Shown: positions 53,388-64,000 of the stretch, piece by piece
Layout: each line of letters begins with the position of its first letter
Position numbering within the stretch: position 1 is the stretch's first letter
Assembly (NCBI GenBank): GCA_026936325.1
Contig: JAPTHN010000004.1
Span: forward strand, 10,899,439 to 10,963,438
Reading direction: 5' to 3'
Source: Platynereis dumerilii
Lineage: Eukaryota; Annelida; Polychaeta; Phyllodocida; Nereididae
DNA: 64,000 nt
Position numbers and translations under genes: made by a program
The notes under the pieces: generated by a model
Told to the model about the DNA's origin: nothing
What the model saw: the letters and a program-made list of their open reading frames with translations, nothing else
The model's database searches: none

Positions 53388-56300
53388 GTAAGCAATAATT
53401 TTGTTCTGAAAAGTGATTAAATTAATATTCTCTGAAATAATGCCTTCGTTTGACATTGAAATGCATTACATTACAGATTTGGACCATTTGATGAAAAGTT
53501 TTGACTCTTAGTTGGAGTCCAATTGTTTGCAGATGTTTTTTGGAATTTATTTCTTATTCTCACATAACTTTTCCAGGGCAATGTAATATTGCTAATCCTT
53601 CTATCACAATTAATTGGCTGATTGATTGATTGATTCATTCATTTATTAATTGACCAATTAATTGATTGACTGACCTACTGCCTGATTGATTGATTTATTT
53701 GTTGATTGAATGATTAGATGATTTATTGATTGAACGATTGTATGATTGATTGACTGATTGATTAATCGACTGATTGATTGATTGACTGACTGACTGATTG
53801 ATTGATTGATTGACTGGCTGATTGGTTGATTGATTGATTGATTGACTGACTGATTGATTGATTGATTGAATGATTAGATCATTCATTGATTAAATGACTG
53901 ACTGTATGATTGACTGATTGGATGATTGATTGATTGATTGAATGATTGATTAGTTGGTTGAATGATTAGATGATTGATTGAATGATTGTATGTATGATTG
54001 ATTGATTGATTATTACACTGGATTATGCTCCACTATTCCATGGTGTCCTCTTTTTGAATCCACATTATTGTTACAATGATTTTCAAATATTCCTGAAGAT
54101 GATTTTTTCTACTGATGTCATATGACTGAATATAAAAAAAAAGAGTGGTCAATGTCGTTGCTTTGAAACCTTTGCTCAATTGACATCATGTGCAAGTTCA
54201 TTCAATAGATGTGTTGCCATTTTAGATGCTAGCACAATTGATTCCTGGCAGACGCATTGTGGTGTTCTTGTGCAGGAGTCTTACGTAAACCAAGATGGCG
54301 GCCGGGTGGACAGAATATGGCTGACAACGCGCAAGTGCAACGAGAGGATGAGATTTATTTGTAGAAGTGAGTAGCTGATTGAATTGTACTCATCTCACAG
54401 GCCCAATTTGCTTTCCATGTTTATTCTTTATGAGATAATTTACTTAAATCTTAAACTGTAAAATGACTGCTTTCTACACTTTTGTGTTTGAATCAGAGAT
54501 AAAAATAATGTTATGTTCATTGAAAATGAATGAGTCTTAAATATCTTGCTTATCTATCTGAAACCAAGCTCAAGATTTATGTAAAGAAACATTTTGCTCG
54601 CCTGGTAACTGAGACATTGCAGGTTCGACTGCCAACCATGGCATTGAGGAATTGAGCAGATCCTCCAAAACTCTGCGCTTCACTTCACCCAGGTGTAGAT
54701 AGGCGATTATGGCGATTGTAGAGTGTGTTAGCATTTTGTGCGCTGGAAATGGCTGCCTCGCTGTATGCTTCCTGGGGAGTTAAGAAAGGCTCATGCTTGA
54801 ACAGGCCTGCCAAGGGTGAAATTGTGAAGTCTGTTGAGACTGTACAGCAAAACACTTTGATATAGAATTAAAGTGGACTGTGGCACTGTGAAAATGGCAC
54901 TTTGTGACTCATGATAGCTGATGAAGTGTCATCTTCGCTACTTTCAACAGGGGAAACATGGAGGCAGTTTGATTAGTCATGATCTCGAGAAGGCCATTTG
55001 ACTTGTCATAACTGATTTTTCACTGCAAATCAGATGCATAATCCTTTCATTTGGCTGTCACCAAAAAGAGGGATAAGTCTCCTTCAATCAAATTAACATT
55101 GAAAGTATTGGGTTTGATCATGACAAATCATCAGCATGATGACACACAAAGTGCCATTTTCACAGTGCCACAGTCCACTCTAATTCTATATCAAAGTGTT
55201 TTGCTGTAATGTAATGGACTAATAAAAATCCAACATTTACGTTTTTCATTTACATTTAAACATTGAAGAACAGCCTCAATCCTTCTCCATTGTTCATTAT
55301 TTTTTAGTTCAAATATTTTTATTTTCTTCGCGTTTTGTTTCTAGAAACTCTCATATGTCCAATCACAGGAGATGACTGTGTCAAAGTTATCAAAGAGGAA
55401 ATGTAAGACATTTTATTTATTTTCTACTTTGTTAATTTTACAACTGCATATCTGGTCAACTTCTTTGTAAAGTTGGTATTAGAGACATGCATGCCAAAAA
55501 GACACCACCAGTTGTTTGACATGTATTTGATTTGTAATATATCTTTACCCCTTGCATGTGGATGAATGCCAATATATTAACCCAAAAGCAAAAGGCAGCC
55601 AAAAGGCACATTTTGCAGCAATTAGGCAGCTTTTGGCAGCATAAAGAGCCTCCAGTATGTCTTAAAAGCCAATTATGTCACTTAAATAATAATCATTGGG
55701 CTTTATATATATAGGAATTTCCTGAAATGTTTCTTTGTTATTGTATTTAATTGCAAGAGTTGGCATGAAGCCCAAATTAACCAACTATGTCATTTTCAAA
55801 ACAATGCCGTATTGTATTAGAGTTTGCTTGAAATGTCTTAATTGTATTTAATTAATTCCATGTTTAATCATATTAAGAATATCCTAAAATATTGTTTAAA
55901 TTGTATTTTATTCCCCAGGAGTTGGTACGAAGCTCGACTGCACTGCCACAATACTGGTAGCGAACTCTTGTGGATAAACCAAGGGGAGTCGCTCAATAAA
56001 ATTAACCCCATTTTACAGTCGGAAGGGGTGTCAATGTATTTTGTGGGATTCTCAAAACGAATGTGGAAATGGTTAAGTAAGTATGAAATTCTAAATATGA
56101 ATACTGTGTTACTTCACCTCGAATAGAGACCTCAGGCAGATATCTTTCTGAATTTCCAAAATTAATGGTCCTTGTAGTGAAGTAGATTTCAGAAGGTCAT
56201 TAATAAGTTTACATAAATACATAGTTACATCGAACACTTCTTTTGTCTTTTGAAAGCTTACTTAAAATTTCCAACAAAATATAAAATAGAAAGATAATTT

Positions 56301-57313
56301 TGTCAAATTTAAAAAAGAAGATAATTTCGTCACTTTGAACTTTTTAAATTATAAGAATCTTTTGAATACATCCTGCTGCTGCTGGTCTCATTGTTTGTCA
56401 TTGATAATATCATTTGTCCCGTGTTTCATCCAGGTACGAAGTCTGATGTTTTATTTTGCAAATGGTGGTATGAGGATCCGGATGATGCAGTGGCTCCCTC
56501 TGTCTGTATGCACACGTACCCTAGTGGTTATTGGGGAGATGTTAATTGCGAGACTTACTTACACCCTGTCTGTATGATTGGTAAGCCGCATAATTTATTA
56601 AAATTTTTAATAGATTCTACCTTTAACTACATTTTTAATATTGCCTTTGTTCTTCCGGAGAAATATTTTTTGGTGTCTTGCACTTTGATTTTTTTGCCGG
56701 TCCATTGACACCTTCACATCAGCAGTTTTCGGAAAGCTTGTAGTTTTCTCTTTTTACCTTTTTGCGTTATTATTTCTTTCAGAAAAGAATAAAGTATACT
56801 CAACAACTCCTACAACGGAGGTGACATCTTCAACAACGTTGGAACAGACTACTCCTACTGTGAAACAAACGACTACTCCATTATATTTCGCTAAGACTAG
56901 GACTACTACATCTAGTTCTACAAGTACAACTATTACTTCTACCCTTAGTGCTGCTGTTACCCCTACCAATTCAACATTATACCCCACAACGCCATCAACA
57001 GCAGGTACAAAAACAACAGCAGTTACGAAAACAGCAACATCGCCTTTGACAACAACAGCTATAACAGTACCGTTGACTATATATAATTTTGAGTCCCGAT
57101 TCGAAACATCAGACTCCAATGATAACCCAAGTGATACTGATGACAATAACAGTGAAAATGTTACACCGTCGACAGTAAACTCAAAACATTCGCCGGGTTC
57201 CACACACAGCTTGGTGACGTCACCAGTGGAAGATAATCATTCCTTTGATGATGTCACAGTATCAGTGGAAAATTCTGAAGAACCAGTGACTGGTAAATCT
57301 ATTTTAAGCTACG
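53112..57313 (+). CDS. Two-domain C-type lectin-like protein with mucin-like segment (six exons, both ends missing)
   Basis: Joined exons 53112-53387, 54226-54366, 55345-55402, 55919-56076, 56434-56580 and 56783-57313 give about 437 residues in one frame, with mostly phase-1 junctions as expected for extracellular modules. Residues 1-139 form a first C-type lectin-like domain with an extra Cys-rich start (SQCDPSLYCSSSSVC), NWVESDILCRSLGAQLAEIY, HCGVL and KCNERMRFIC. Residues about 140-260 form a second (SWYEARLHCHNTGSELLWIN, YFVGFS, GYWGDVNCETYLHPVCM). Neither shows the EPN/QPD and WND Ca-sugar triads, so sugar binding is doubtful. The last exon is about 45% Thr/Ser/Pro with several N-x-S/T sites, a likely O-glycosylated stalk. 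Signal peptide and membrane segment were not found, so cell-surface location is inferred. Confidence 0.8.
53620..54015. repeat. (TGAT)n microsatellite with TGAC variants
   Basis: About 395 bases of GATTGATTGACTGACTGATT in the intron between the first two lectin exons. Open frames across it are repeat artefacts. Confidence 0.95.
54226..54366 (+). CDS. Lectin-like gene exon 2: CTLD1 C-terminal half
   Basis: The acceptor is GCCATTTTAG and the donor is GTGAGT at 54367, phase 1-1. It encodes DASTIDSWQTHCGVLVQESY and IWLTTRKCNERMRFICR, with the three C-terminal cysteines of a CTLD. Confidence 0.82.
54590..54844 (+). mobile_element. tRNA(Arg)-like SINE, diverged copy
   Basis: GCAGGTTCGACTGCCAACCATGGCATTGAG preserves the B-box region and body start, and GAACAGGCCTGCCAAGGGTG the 3' part. 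It ends where the TA-flanked hairpin element begins at 54845. Confidence 0.65.
54845..55206. mobile_element. 362-bp TIR MITE with TA duplication (Tc1/mariner-type)
   Basis: The inverted ends of about 62 bases start CAGCAAAACACTTTGATATA and finish TATATCAAAGTGTTTTGCTG. They run on through AAGTGGACTGTGGCACTGTG. Both sides carry TA (54843-54844, 55207-55208). It is the best-kept member of a family also seen at 37195 and 48870, and it lies in the lectin gene intron. Confidence 0.85.
55345..55402 (+). CDS. Lectin-like gene exon 3: start of CTLD2
   Basis: A 58-base exon with acceptor TTGTTTCTAG and donor GTAAGA at 55403. It encodes TLICPITGDDCVKVIKEE, too short for most ORF tables. It is supported by phase 1 in and phase 2 out, matching both neighbours, and by the C-x6-C pattern expected at a CTLD start. 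Confidence 0.72.
55919..56076 (+). CDS. Lectin-like gene exon 4: CTLD2 core
   Basis: The acceptor is TTATTCCCCAG and the donor is GTAAGT at 56077. It encodes SWYEARLHCHNTGSELLWIN and SEGVSMYFVGFSKRMWKWL, where YFVGF occupies the WIGL position. Confidence 0.82.
56434..56580 (+). CDS. Lectin-like gene exon 5: CTLD2 C-terminal half
   Basis: The acceptor is TTTCATCCAG and the donor is GTAAGC at 56581. It encodes STKSDVLFCKWWYEDPDDAV and CMHTYPSGYWGDVNCETYLH, with the W-x-D-x-x-C signature and the last cysteine PVCM. Confidence 0.82.
56783..57313 (+). CDS. Lectin-like gene exon 6: Thr/Ser-rich mucin-like segment
   Basis: The acceptor is TATTTCTTTCAG and the donor is GTGAGT at 57314, phase 1-1. 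It encodes 177 residues starting EKNKVYSTTPTTEVTSSTT, dense in TTT and TSS words, then an acidic part TSDSNDNPSDTDDNNSENVT and VENSEEPVTGKSILSYG. N-glycosylation sequons occur (NSTL, NVTP, NHSF). Confidence 0.8.
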
Positions 57314-59575
57314 GTGAGTGATTCCTAATTATTTTTCTTGTTTTCAGTGATACGGTATTTGAATATGATTTATTGCAATCATATAGCATGAATACAATAC
57401 GGTTGTGGTGCTACACCCAATCTTATGTTTTACATTGAGTTGGAGATTACTGCAGATACTTAAAAAGCTTTAGGTTACGAGGTGCCAAAACTTTGGGGTG
57501 CTTTTCACACCTGGCACCAGAGTGAGTAGTTGCAAGATTTAGCGAGCTATTTATAGACACACAGGCATGCTACTGTAGTGCCACACCAAGGCCCTGATGC
57601 GAACTACATAATACTGATTACACCATACCGTTTGGTAACCTATGGATTCTTGTTTATCATATATATCTATATCTATATGTGTGCTTGAGATGTTTATCGG
57701 ACAACTATGTTTGATCACGTTTCCTTATTTTCTTAAACTGCCTTCCATTCAGAGTCGTTGCTTCTTCACTGTCTTGGTTTTCTAATTTACCAAGGCAGAT
57801 TTTTTTTTATTTACTCAGAGAACTTCTGAGATATTCTCTCTTTAGCAATGTTAAAAAAAATTGAATAGGGAACAAAATTGTAGGTCGTTGTAGACGGGAT
57901 TAACCATCTCTCCCATTGTTGTAGAAAATTTTCACAAAAACGTTTTCTCTTGACTGGACTCCTGGAATAATTAGGTGTAATCAAAAATATTTTTTTCAGT
58001 CAGTTGGCAGATTTTTGCAACATCAAATTCAATTTGATTATTACTGATGATTTTTTACGTATAGATCTGCAAATATAAACCTACAGTGATTTTTATACAA
58101 ATTTAATGGTCAAAAAATATAGATAGAAATTGAAAAACAAAGTCAATGAAGCAACTTTAAAAGAAATCATTTTCAAAAAGAAAATCAATGAAGTACCTAT
58201 AAAATAAAAACAAATCACTTTTATAATATTGCTATTGGCGTACTTGTGCTTAATGAACTGTATATTTCAATGCCTATGAGGACAAAAAATAAACTTTTTT
58301 TTAAATAGCCTCTCATAGCAGATATGTATTTGGTAGATATAAATGTCTACACGACTGGCCATAGAATTAGAAGTTTAAAATGTTCATGCACTCCACTAAG
58401 CAAGATATCAACCTTTTGGCCTTGGTATAACAATAGGGCAAGAAAAAATTGTTTTAGAAATATTTTTCCTGAGTGACAAAGACAAAATGCACAGTAAACC
58501 TATTAAAATGCAGAACTCAAGAGTTACATTTAATGCATGAGGAAATTTGAAGAGGGACACAGAATATTCAATCAGATAATAACATTGCTATTTGTGAAGT
58601 TATAGTAGCTGTATGTTACTCTTTAGAAAACAACAATAAAAATTCTCTAAAAGTTTCATAACAGTTATGATACTGTTATTTCTGAATGAGATTGTTATTT
58701 GAAACCAAATCGAAGAAGCTGTTTTTGAAGAAGTTGTTTTTGCAGAATAATGTAGTTATTTTTAAAAAATGTTTGATTTATTGGAATGGAACTTTGATCA
58801 AAGCAAAAACTAGCAAACCAGTTATTTTCACAGACTCTGATTTATATAAAGATATAATATAGATGTATTTATATGACATGAAAAATATTCCGCATTGAGA
58901 AATTTCAGTATTTATGCAAAAACCTTTCTTAGAAGGCAACACACAACTCATTTTGATAACAGTCCATGAAATGATGTGGTCTTTTTTAAAAGCTCTGACA
59001 TCTTTCCAAATATATCTCGAATGATGGTCCCAGTGTGGGCCTTTATCCAAGGGAGGCCTTTATCTATTCAAGTTGGGCCCCGATTTCAGGGAGGCTTTTA
59101 ATTGAGTATAATATTGTATGGAACTAACCATGTCGCATCATTTTACTTCTTGATATCTCTTCTAATTCTCCCTATTCTCCCCTGGAGGTATATCATTGTA
59201 TAGAATGGTATATACTACAATGGTTCACAGACTAAATATACTTTGAAATATCAGAGATACAATGTAAAAAACATCACTGAGACTTCATGTTATATCTTTG
59301 TGCAGTCACTTCAGCGTTGTGATTCTTATAAACCTGACCTCAAGTGAACTTGAGACATACAGGAGCTTTGTAAGAGCGGATTTGTTGAATTTTGTTGCTG
59401 AGAATTTTGAATATAAAGGAAAATGTTGCCAGAGTTGCTCAACATTAAGCTACATGAAAATAAATTGGCATTATTGGTCTGTGGGGCTCACAATGGAGGT
59501 GTGACCTTATGTGACCAGATACAGTGTAAGTACAAAAAGAAATAAATGACAGTACTTCAAAAGAGAAGTGTATTA
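57314..59575. other. Probable intron of the lectin-like gene; no exon recognised
   Basis: AT-rich sequence with no frame that begins in phase 1 with a good acceptor and encodes a membrane segment. Nothing else was recognised. Confidence 0.5.
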
Positions 59576-59577
59576 TG

Positions 59578-59766
59578 CACTCTAAAAAATGTCGGGACAA
59601 AATTGGTTTTTTAGATTCAAAATGGTTTTTTGAAAAACCAAATTTCAATGCAAAACCAACATGGATTTTTAAAAAAAAACATGTTGGTTTTTTGCATTGA
59701 AATTTGGTTTTTCAAAAAACCATTTTGAATCTAAAAAACCTATTTTGTCTGAATTTTTTTAGAGTG
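59578..59766. mobile_element. 189-bp near-perfect palindromic MITE, copy 2 (TG flanks)
   Basis: Same length and sequence as 49992-50180 except for a few bases near the centre. The flanks are TG on both sides (59576-59577, 59767-59768). Confidence 0.85.
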
Positions 59767-59966
59767 TGCCATCATGTTTACACAAGGTATTAAGGGATAA
59801 ACCTTTACAGTAGGAGAATGACGAGCAGTTACTTACCCAGTGGGCTTCTGACGTCACCATATGTTTATCTGACGTCAGGATGACGTCTGGGACGTCAGTT
59901 AACTTCCTCCTGTACCAGATTTTATCAACGTTTAACACGGGTTGTCCTAAAATGGTTGACTCCTAT

Positions 59967-61594
59967 GGCCTATCTCAAAAATAATGAAGCCACAGGGCCG
60001 GATTTCATTGGGGGTCAAAAAATGTAGGAATGGATGTATGCAACAACTTTATATTGCACTATTGCTTTAAATACATTCTTGTGCCAAAGTCCAGAAAATT
60101 TCATGACAATATTACAAACGGTTGTCGAGATAATCTTGAAAGTACATTGAAAAACGTGAATTTTTCACAATTTTAGCGTGACATCACTTTTTTTTTCACT
60201 TGAATTATTGCAGGTGTATGAAATTTGACTTTCTTAATTTTCCTTTTATCTCTATATCCAAAGGCTTCTGAAATTCATCGAAACAAGTATATTTATGTGC
60301 TTGTTTTGACTTCATTGAATTCTTCATGCTCAAAGGTTGACTTCGAAAAATTGAGTCAAATTTGAAACTTCCTGATCTGTGATGTTGTAATTTCCCTTTT
60401 ACGTATGTCAGTTCAATATTTTTGCCATTGAGGTCAAGTATAATATCTACTAAGTTGTTTTGGAGCCTTTCATGCTTGTGAAAAATTCAGTTCATGAAAA
60501 AATTCCAATGAATATGAGGGAAGGTGCATGTGTCGCACGCGTAACGCAACGAGTACTTTCATACGGCAAAAAGCTATGAAAGCTCTGATTTTAACCTGGA
60601 TTGGCTTGAAACATAGTAAATCTGTGAAGCATCAATAAACTATGAACTAATACATGTTGGTGACCGATACCTGGTGGTAAAATACAAAAATTACTTTGTT
60701 GCACGCGTAACGCTCACAAAAATATTGATCATATTCAAATTTTTTTCCTGTAAATAGTGGAGCCATGATACTAATATTACCTGTTGTGACAATTACTATA
60801 CTATTTTAGTAGTTTGAACATGTTTCATGACCTAGCCAATAATATAATGGCATATATGAATTTTTGCAAAATTTGGAGCCAAATTGGCTATAAAGGCAAT
60901 TTCCAATCTAAAGACACCCTTTTAATTCAAAATGGTCTTACTTTTCCGTCAGTTATGACTTATAATATCATAAAAAAATCGATTGTGAGCAAAACCAGAA
61001 CATTTTTTGCAATTTCATGCGACATCATTACACAAAATCACGATTTTATCTGGAAAAAAGGGCAAAAAATCATGCTTCTTTTATATTTTACTGAGTTATT
61101 ACTCACTTAAGTGGCTCTTATTTGGTATGAATTTAAAGCTAACAATCAGACCCATAACATAGGACAGTTGAAATTGTTTTAAAGGAACACATATGTTTCT
61201 GAGGCAATTATAATTACGTTTTTGAAAAGATATTGCTGAAAAATTATCAGAAATAGTGTGTTTCTCACAATATATTTGGTGTATTGGAATGAAAAAAGCC
61301 CTGAAAACTCTGCACTATTTGCCTGATGTCATCATATAAAGAAATTTGATTTACTTAGATGATAGATAGACATTTAGATTAGTTTTCTTTTGTAGACATG
61401 GAAATAAAAACTTTTATATATTCGGTATTATTCTGCTGTCATCAGTTATTTCCACTGGTTGAAACTCTATGGTTAATATATTTTCTGGAACTTATATGTT
61501 CTTAACAAAATTGCATGGTCATTTGATAAAAAAATACATTATCAAATTTTGATGGTCTTGTCACACTTAGGCTTCATTATTTTTGAGATAGGCC
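59967..61594. mobile_element. 1.63-kb non-coding TIR element with CTAT duplication
   Basis: A perfect 25-base inverted repeat starts GGCCTATCTCAAAAATAATG at 59967 and ends CATTATTTTTGAGATAGGCC at 61594. The flanks are CTAT on both sides. The interior has no transposase; it contains related blocks such as AATTTCATGCGACATCATTAC and TTTTAGCGTGACATCAC. Confidence 0.75.
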
Positions 61595-61797
61595 CTATAA
61601 CTTATCTTCCAACTGAGTTGGTGGCAACATTTTTTTTCATGTTCTATGATGAGTTTGGCTAATTAAATTTAGTTACCCAACTCGTGGTCAGTATTGACGC
61701 AATATTAGTAAAATGACTTTTAAAACCACTTCAGGCTAACTTGTGTTTTAAAAGCGTTGGTTCAATCGTGCACTGACGTCAAATCGAGATACGCCTT

Positions 61798-62160
61798 CGG
61801 GTTATACGAGGGGTTTTCCAAAAGTTCTGTCCAACTAGTCATAACTTTTGCTAGATTTGATATAAAGACATGATATTTGGGTCAAATAATATTGACGTCG
61901 TTCCCAAATAACACCCAAAGAATCAGATCATAAAGATAAAAATAAATGCTTAATATGTTGCCATGGAAACCAGAAGTCATGAAATGCGGCCCAGATTTTG
62001 TAGTAATCACTTAAAACGAATTGAACACCTGCTTATGTTTTCTGTGTTTTGACTTATTGTGACCACCAGCATGGCTGTGGTCACTTAGAAATCGTACGAT
62101 TCAACGCACATTTTTGCGGAGGAATAGAACAAGATCCACTTGATGCCCAGTCATGAAACT
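61798..62160 (+). mobile_element. Possible mariner-like 5' end (truncated)
   Basis: TATACGAGGGGTTTTCCAAA followed by AGTTCTGTCCAACTAG resembles the ACGAGGG-TTCAAAAAGT starts of mariner elements. No transposase frame or matching right end was seen; the 813-bp element follows. Confidence 0.4.
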
Positions 62161-62190
62161 TGCTGTATGTACTTAACTTTACACTCCTTA

Positions 62191-63003
62191 TGCCTAGATC
62201 ACACGAGAGTGGTTAAGTGACGGCGAAGTTGTAGAGGTGCCAGGAACTCAAGTTTCGCCAATTTTCGGCGTTTCAAGTCATTCTTGGACAATTATATAAT
62301 CAATTAAAGATTATAAATCGTCGTTGATGGTTCCTATTACGACGAGGCTCTCGTTTTCTACGCCGAAACGCTCGTAATTTCGGACGAAACAAGAAGAGAA
62401 TTGTGTCGGCGAGTTGTGAGGAGCCTCGTCGCAGTTCCATTGCTTCAATGTTAAACTAGATTCGCCCAAGGAGTCTCTTTCTTCGCCCTAGCATGCTCTT
62501 GCTTCGCCCTAGCATCCTCTTACTTCGTCCTAATCTTCAATTACGCCCAAGCAAATACCTGTTACGGCCAAGCAAGTAGCTGTTTCGGCGTTTCAACAGC
62601 CTGTTTGTGTCGGCGAGTTGTGCTCTTTTTTCGCCGAAGTTCCATTGACTCAATGATAAGTAGCCTCGCCCAAGCTGTCTCTAAATTCGCCCAACCTGCC
62701 TCTAACTTCGCCCAAGCTGTCTGTACCTTCGCCCAAGCACTTTGGGGGTCTTTCAGGTCTTTTGCATCGTGACTTCTTGCTTCGTCAAGATTCAACAGGT
62801 TGAATCTTTGGTGAAGCAAGTTCTTGCTTCACCATAAGGTCACGTGATTTCTAGGAACTTTTGGCGAGGAAGTTTAAGAAGCGCCGTAGACGAAAATATC
62901 GTCGCCGAATTGTTGAATCTAGCTTAAGAACCTCCCACTTTCCTGGAAAAACAAGAAACGCCGCAACAGGAACCCTCTGTTACGTCTCCGTGTGAACTAG
63001 GCA
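62191..63003. mobile_element. 813-bp TIR element with TTA duplication
   Basis: Inverted ends TGCCTAGATCACACGAGAG and CTCCGTGTGAACTAGGCA; flanks TTA at 62188-62190 and 63004-63006, as for Harbinger-type insertions. The interior repeats CTTCGCCCAAGC words at 12-30-base intervals and GTCGGCGAGTTGTG twice. It is more GC-rich than its surroundings. No transposase is encoded. Confidence 0.75.
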
Positions 63004-63587
63004 TTACTCGCGGCTCTTAAGACCCAATGCAAAAAAAGGGTCTTTAATGCATTTGTGTCATTCAGGCTGTTTTAGTGGCACACAGCACCTTATTGTTTTT
63101 TGATAGGCAACTTATGTGCTTTGAGACAGCCCCCAGAATTCTGGCTCAGGCCTTCGTCAACATTTGATATGCATAACTCACAGTGTGCAAAGAGTGCGCT
63201 GCTGCAGGCTGCCAAATTCACGCTTCACTGAGCAGCTGCTGGGTAATGATGGCTGGCTCTCGCACGGAGGTTTGTTGATAGCTTTTGTAAGTTTTGCAGT
63301 TTCAACTTGTACGGGGTTGTCAGTCGAATTTCTGTATGTACTTTGATAGATAATGATATTCTGAGGTGTTCAGTCAGGGTTGTATCATTGGTAGACTCAT
63401 AGCTGTCAGCTCTGCTTGTATTTAATGGACCAGTTCCATCCACGTGGAATTTTCAGAATGTGAACACTGGCCAATAATTGGCTTGGAGAGCCAGAATTGT
63501 CAAAATTATCGACCTCAATGTTGCAGTGGTTTAACCAATTAAGGCACAGTTATTGTGTCTATTGTATCAGAATGAACAAATAGCAGG

Positions 63588-64000
63588 CCTCCCAGTGGCG
63601 CCGTAAAAAAATATAGGGATTTTATAGGAAATTTTCAATGAAATTTATATAGGGCTTTGTGCTGCTTTAGCGTCAAAAATATAGGGAGAATAAGGGCTTT
63701 ATGGCTCCAAACGTATGGCAAATTAATATTAAATTAACCGGCCGAGTGTTCGATCAGCATATCCAGAGACTATGAACCCAACTTGAGCAATGTTGAGAAA
63801 AGATATGCCGACTTGTTCACCTAAGGAAGAAGCTGGCAGCCGAAAATTATATTTTTGGAACCATAAGAAATGCTAAACAGTAACCATAATTTTAATTTCA
63901 CGTGTAAAAAGCCATTTTGCAAATTTAATAACACAAAAATATAGGGTTTTATAGGGATTTTCGGCAAGAATCCTTGTAAATAAAGGGAAATATGGGGAGC
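63588..64000 (+). repeat. Repeat with ATATAGGGATTTTATAGGG words, running off the right edge
   Basis: CAGGCCTCCCAGTGGCGCCG opens a stretch with AAAAATATAGGGATTTTATA words repeated at both ends (63606 and 63938). The layout resembles the CAGGGTT/CTGGAAAA hAT-like MITEs, but the right end is outside the window. Confidence 0.5.

Noticed and set aside
53695-53886. Asn/Gln/Ser-rich minus ORF
   Set aside because: It is translation of the TGAT microsatellite.
56754-57203. 149-codon minus-strand Val-rich ORF
   Set aside because: It is the antisense of the Thr-rich mucin-like exon; ACA/ACT codons read as TGT/AGT give Val/Val-like strings.

Overview
The window looks like nuclear DNA of a metazoan, probably a marine invertebrate and perhaps a deuterostome. 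It is AT-rich, its genes are split by long GT-AG introns, and it is full of tRNA-derived SINEs, MITE-like hairpins, minisatellites and GATA/TGAT microsatellites. The species cannot be named from the sequence alone. There are no operons, bacterial-type regulatory sites, rRNA genes or CRISPR arrays, and I saw no functional tRNA gene.

Region 1 (1-2660, minus strand) is the 5' part of a Gag-bearing retroelement, most like the tyrosine-recombinase (DIRS/Ngaro) group. Its first ORF encodes a SAP-like motif, a coiled coil and a Gag-like block, and runs off the left edge. Its leader holds a tandem 475-bp duplication. The element lies antisense in an intron of the gene that follows.

Region 2 (2847-22653, plus strand) is the 3' half of a RhoGAP gene of the ARHGAP31/32/33 (CdGAP/RICS) family. 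Ten exons encode about 1,729 residues of the tail behind the GAP domain; the GAP domain itself must lie left of the window. All ten exons join in frame. The first three match the post-GAP block of vertebrate ARHGAP32. The introns hold SINEs, MITEs, a 395-bp inverted-repeat element and a 1.15-kb G-rich higher-order tandem repeat. About 5 kb of repeat-poor DNA follows the stop and may include a long 3' UTR.

Region 3 (about 27.7-53.1 kb) is intergenic and made mostly of repeats: a ~103-bp satellite with about 24 copies (28.8-31.2 kb), a MITE inserted inside an older hAT-like element, four full-length or nearly full-length tRNA-derived SINE copies plus fragments, several TIR elements and short minisatellites. 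No convincing protein gene was found there.

Region 4 (53112-57313, plus strand) is the middle of a gene for two divergent C-type lectin-like domains followed by a Thr/Ser-rich mucin-like segment. The signal-peptide exon and the 3' end were not found.

Region 5 (57.3-64 kb) has no recognised gene. It holds a palindromic MITE identical in length to a copy at 50 kb, a 1.63-kb TIR element, a mariner-like end, an 813-bp TIR element with TTA duplications, and the start of a further repeat at the right edge. The two genes share a strand but show no sign of working together.
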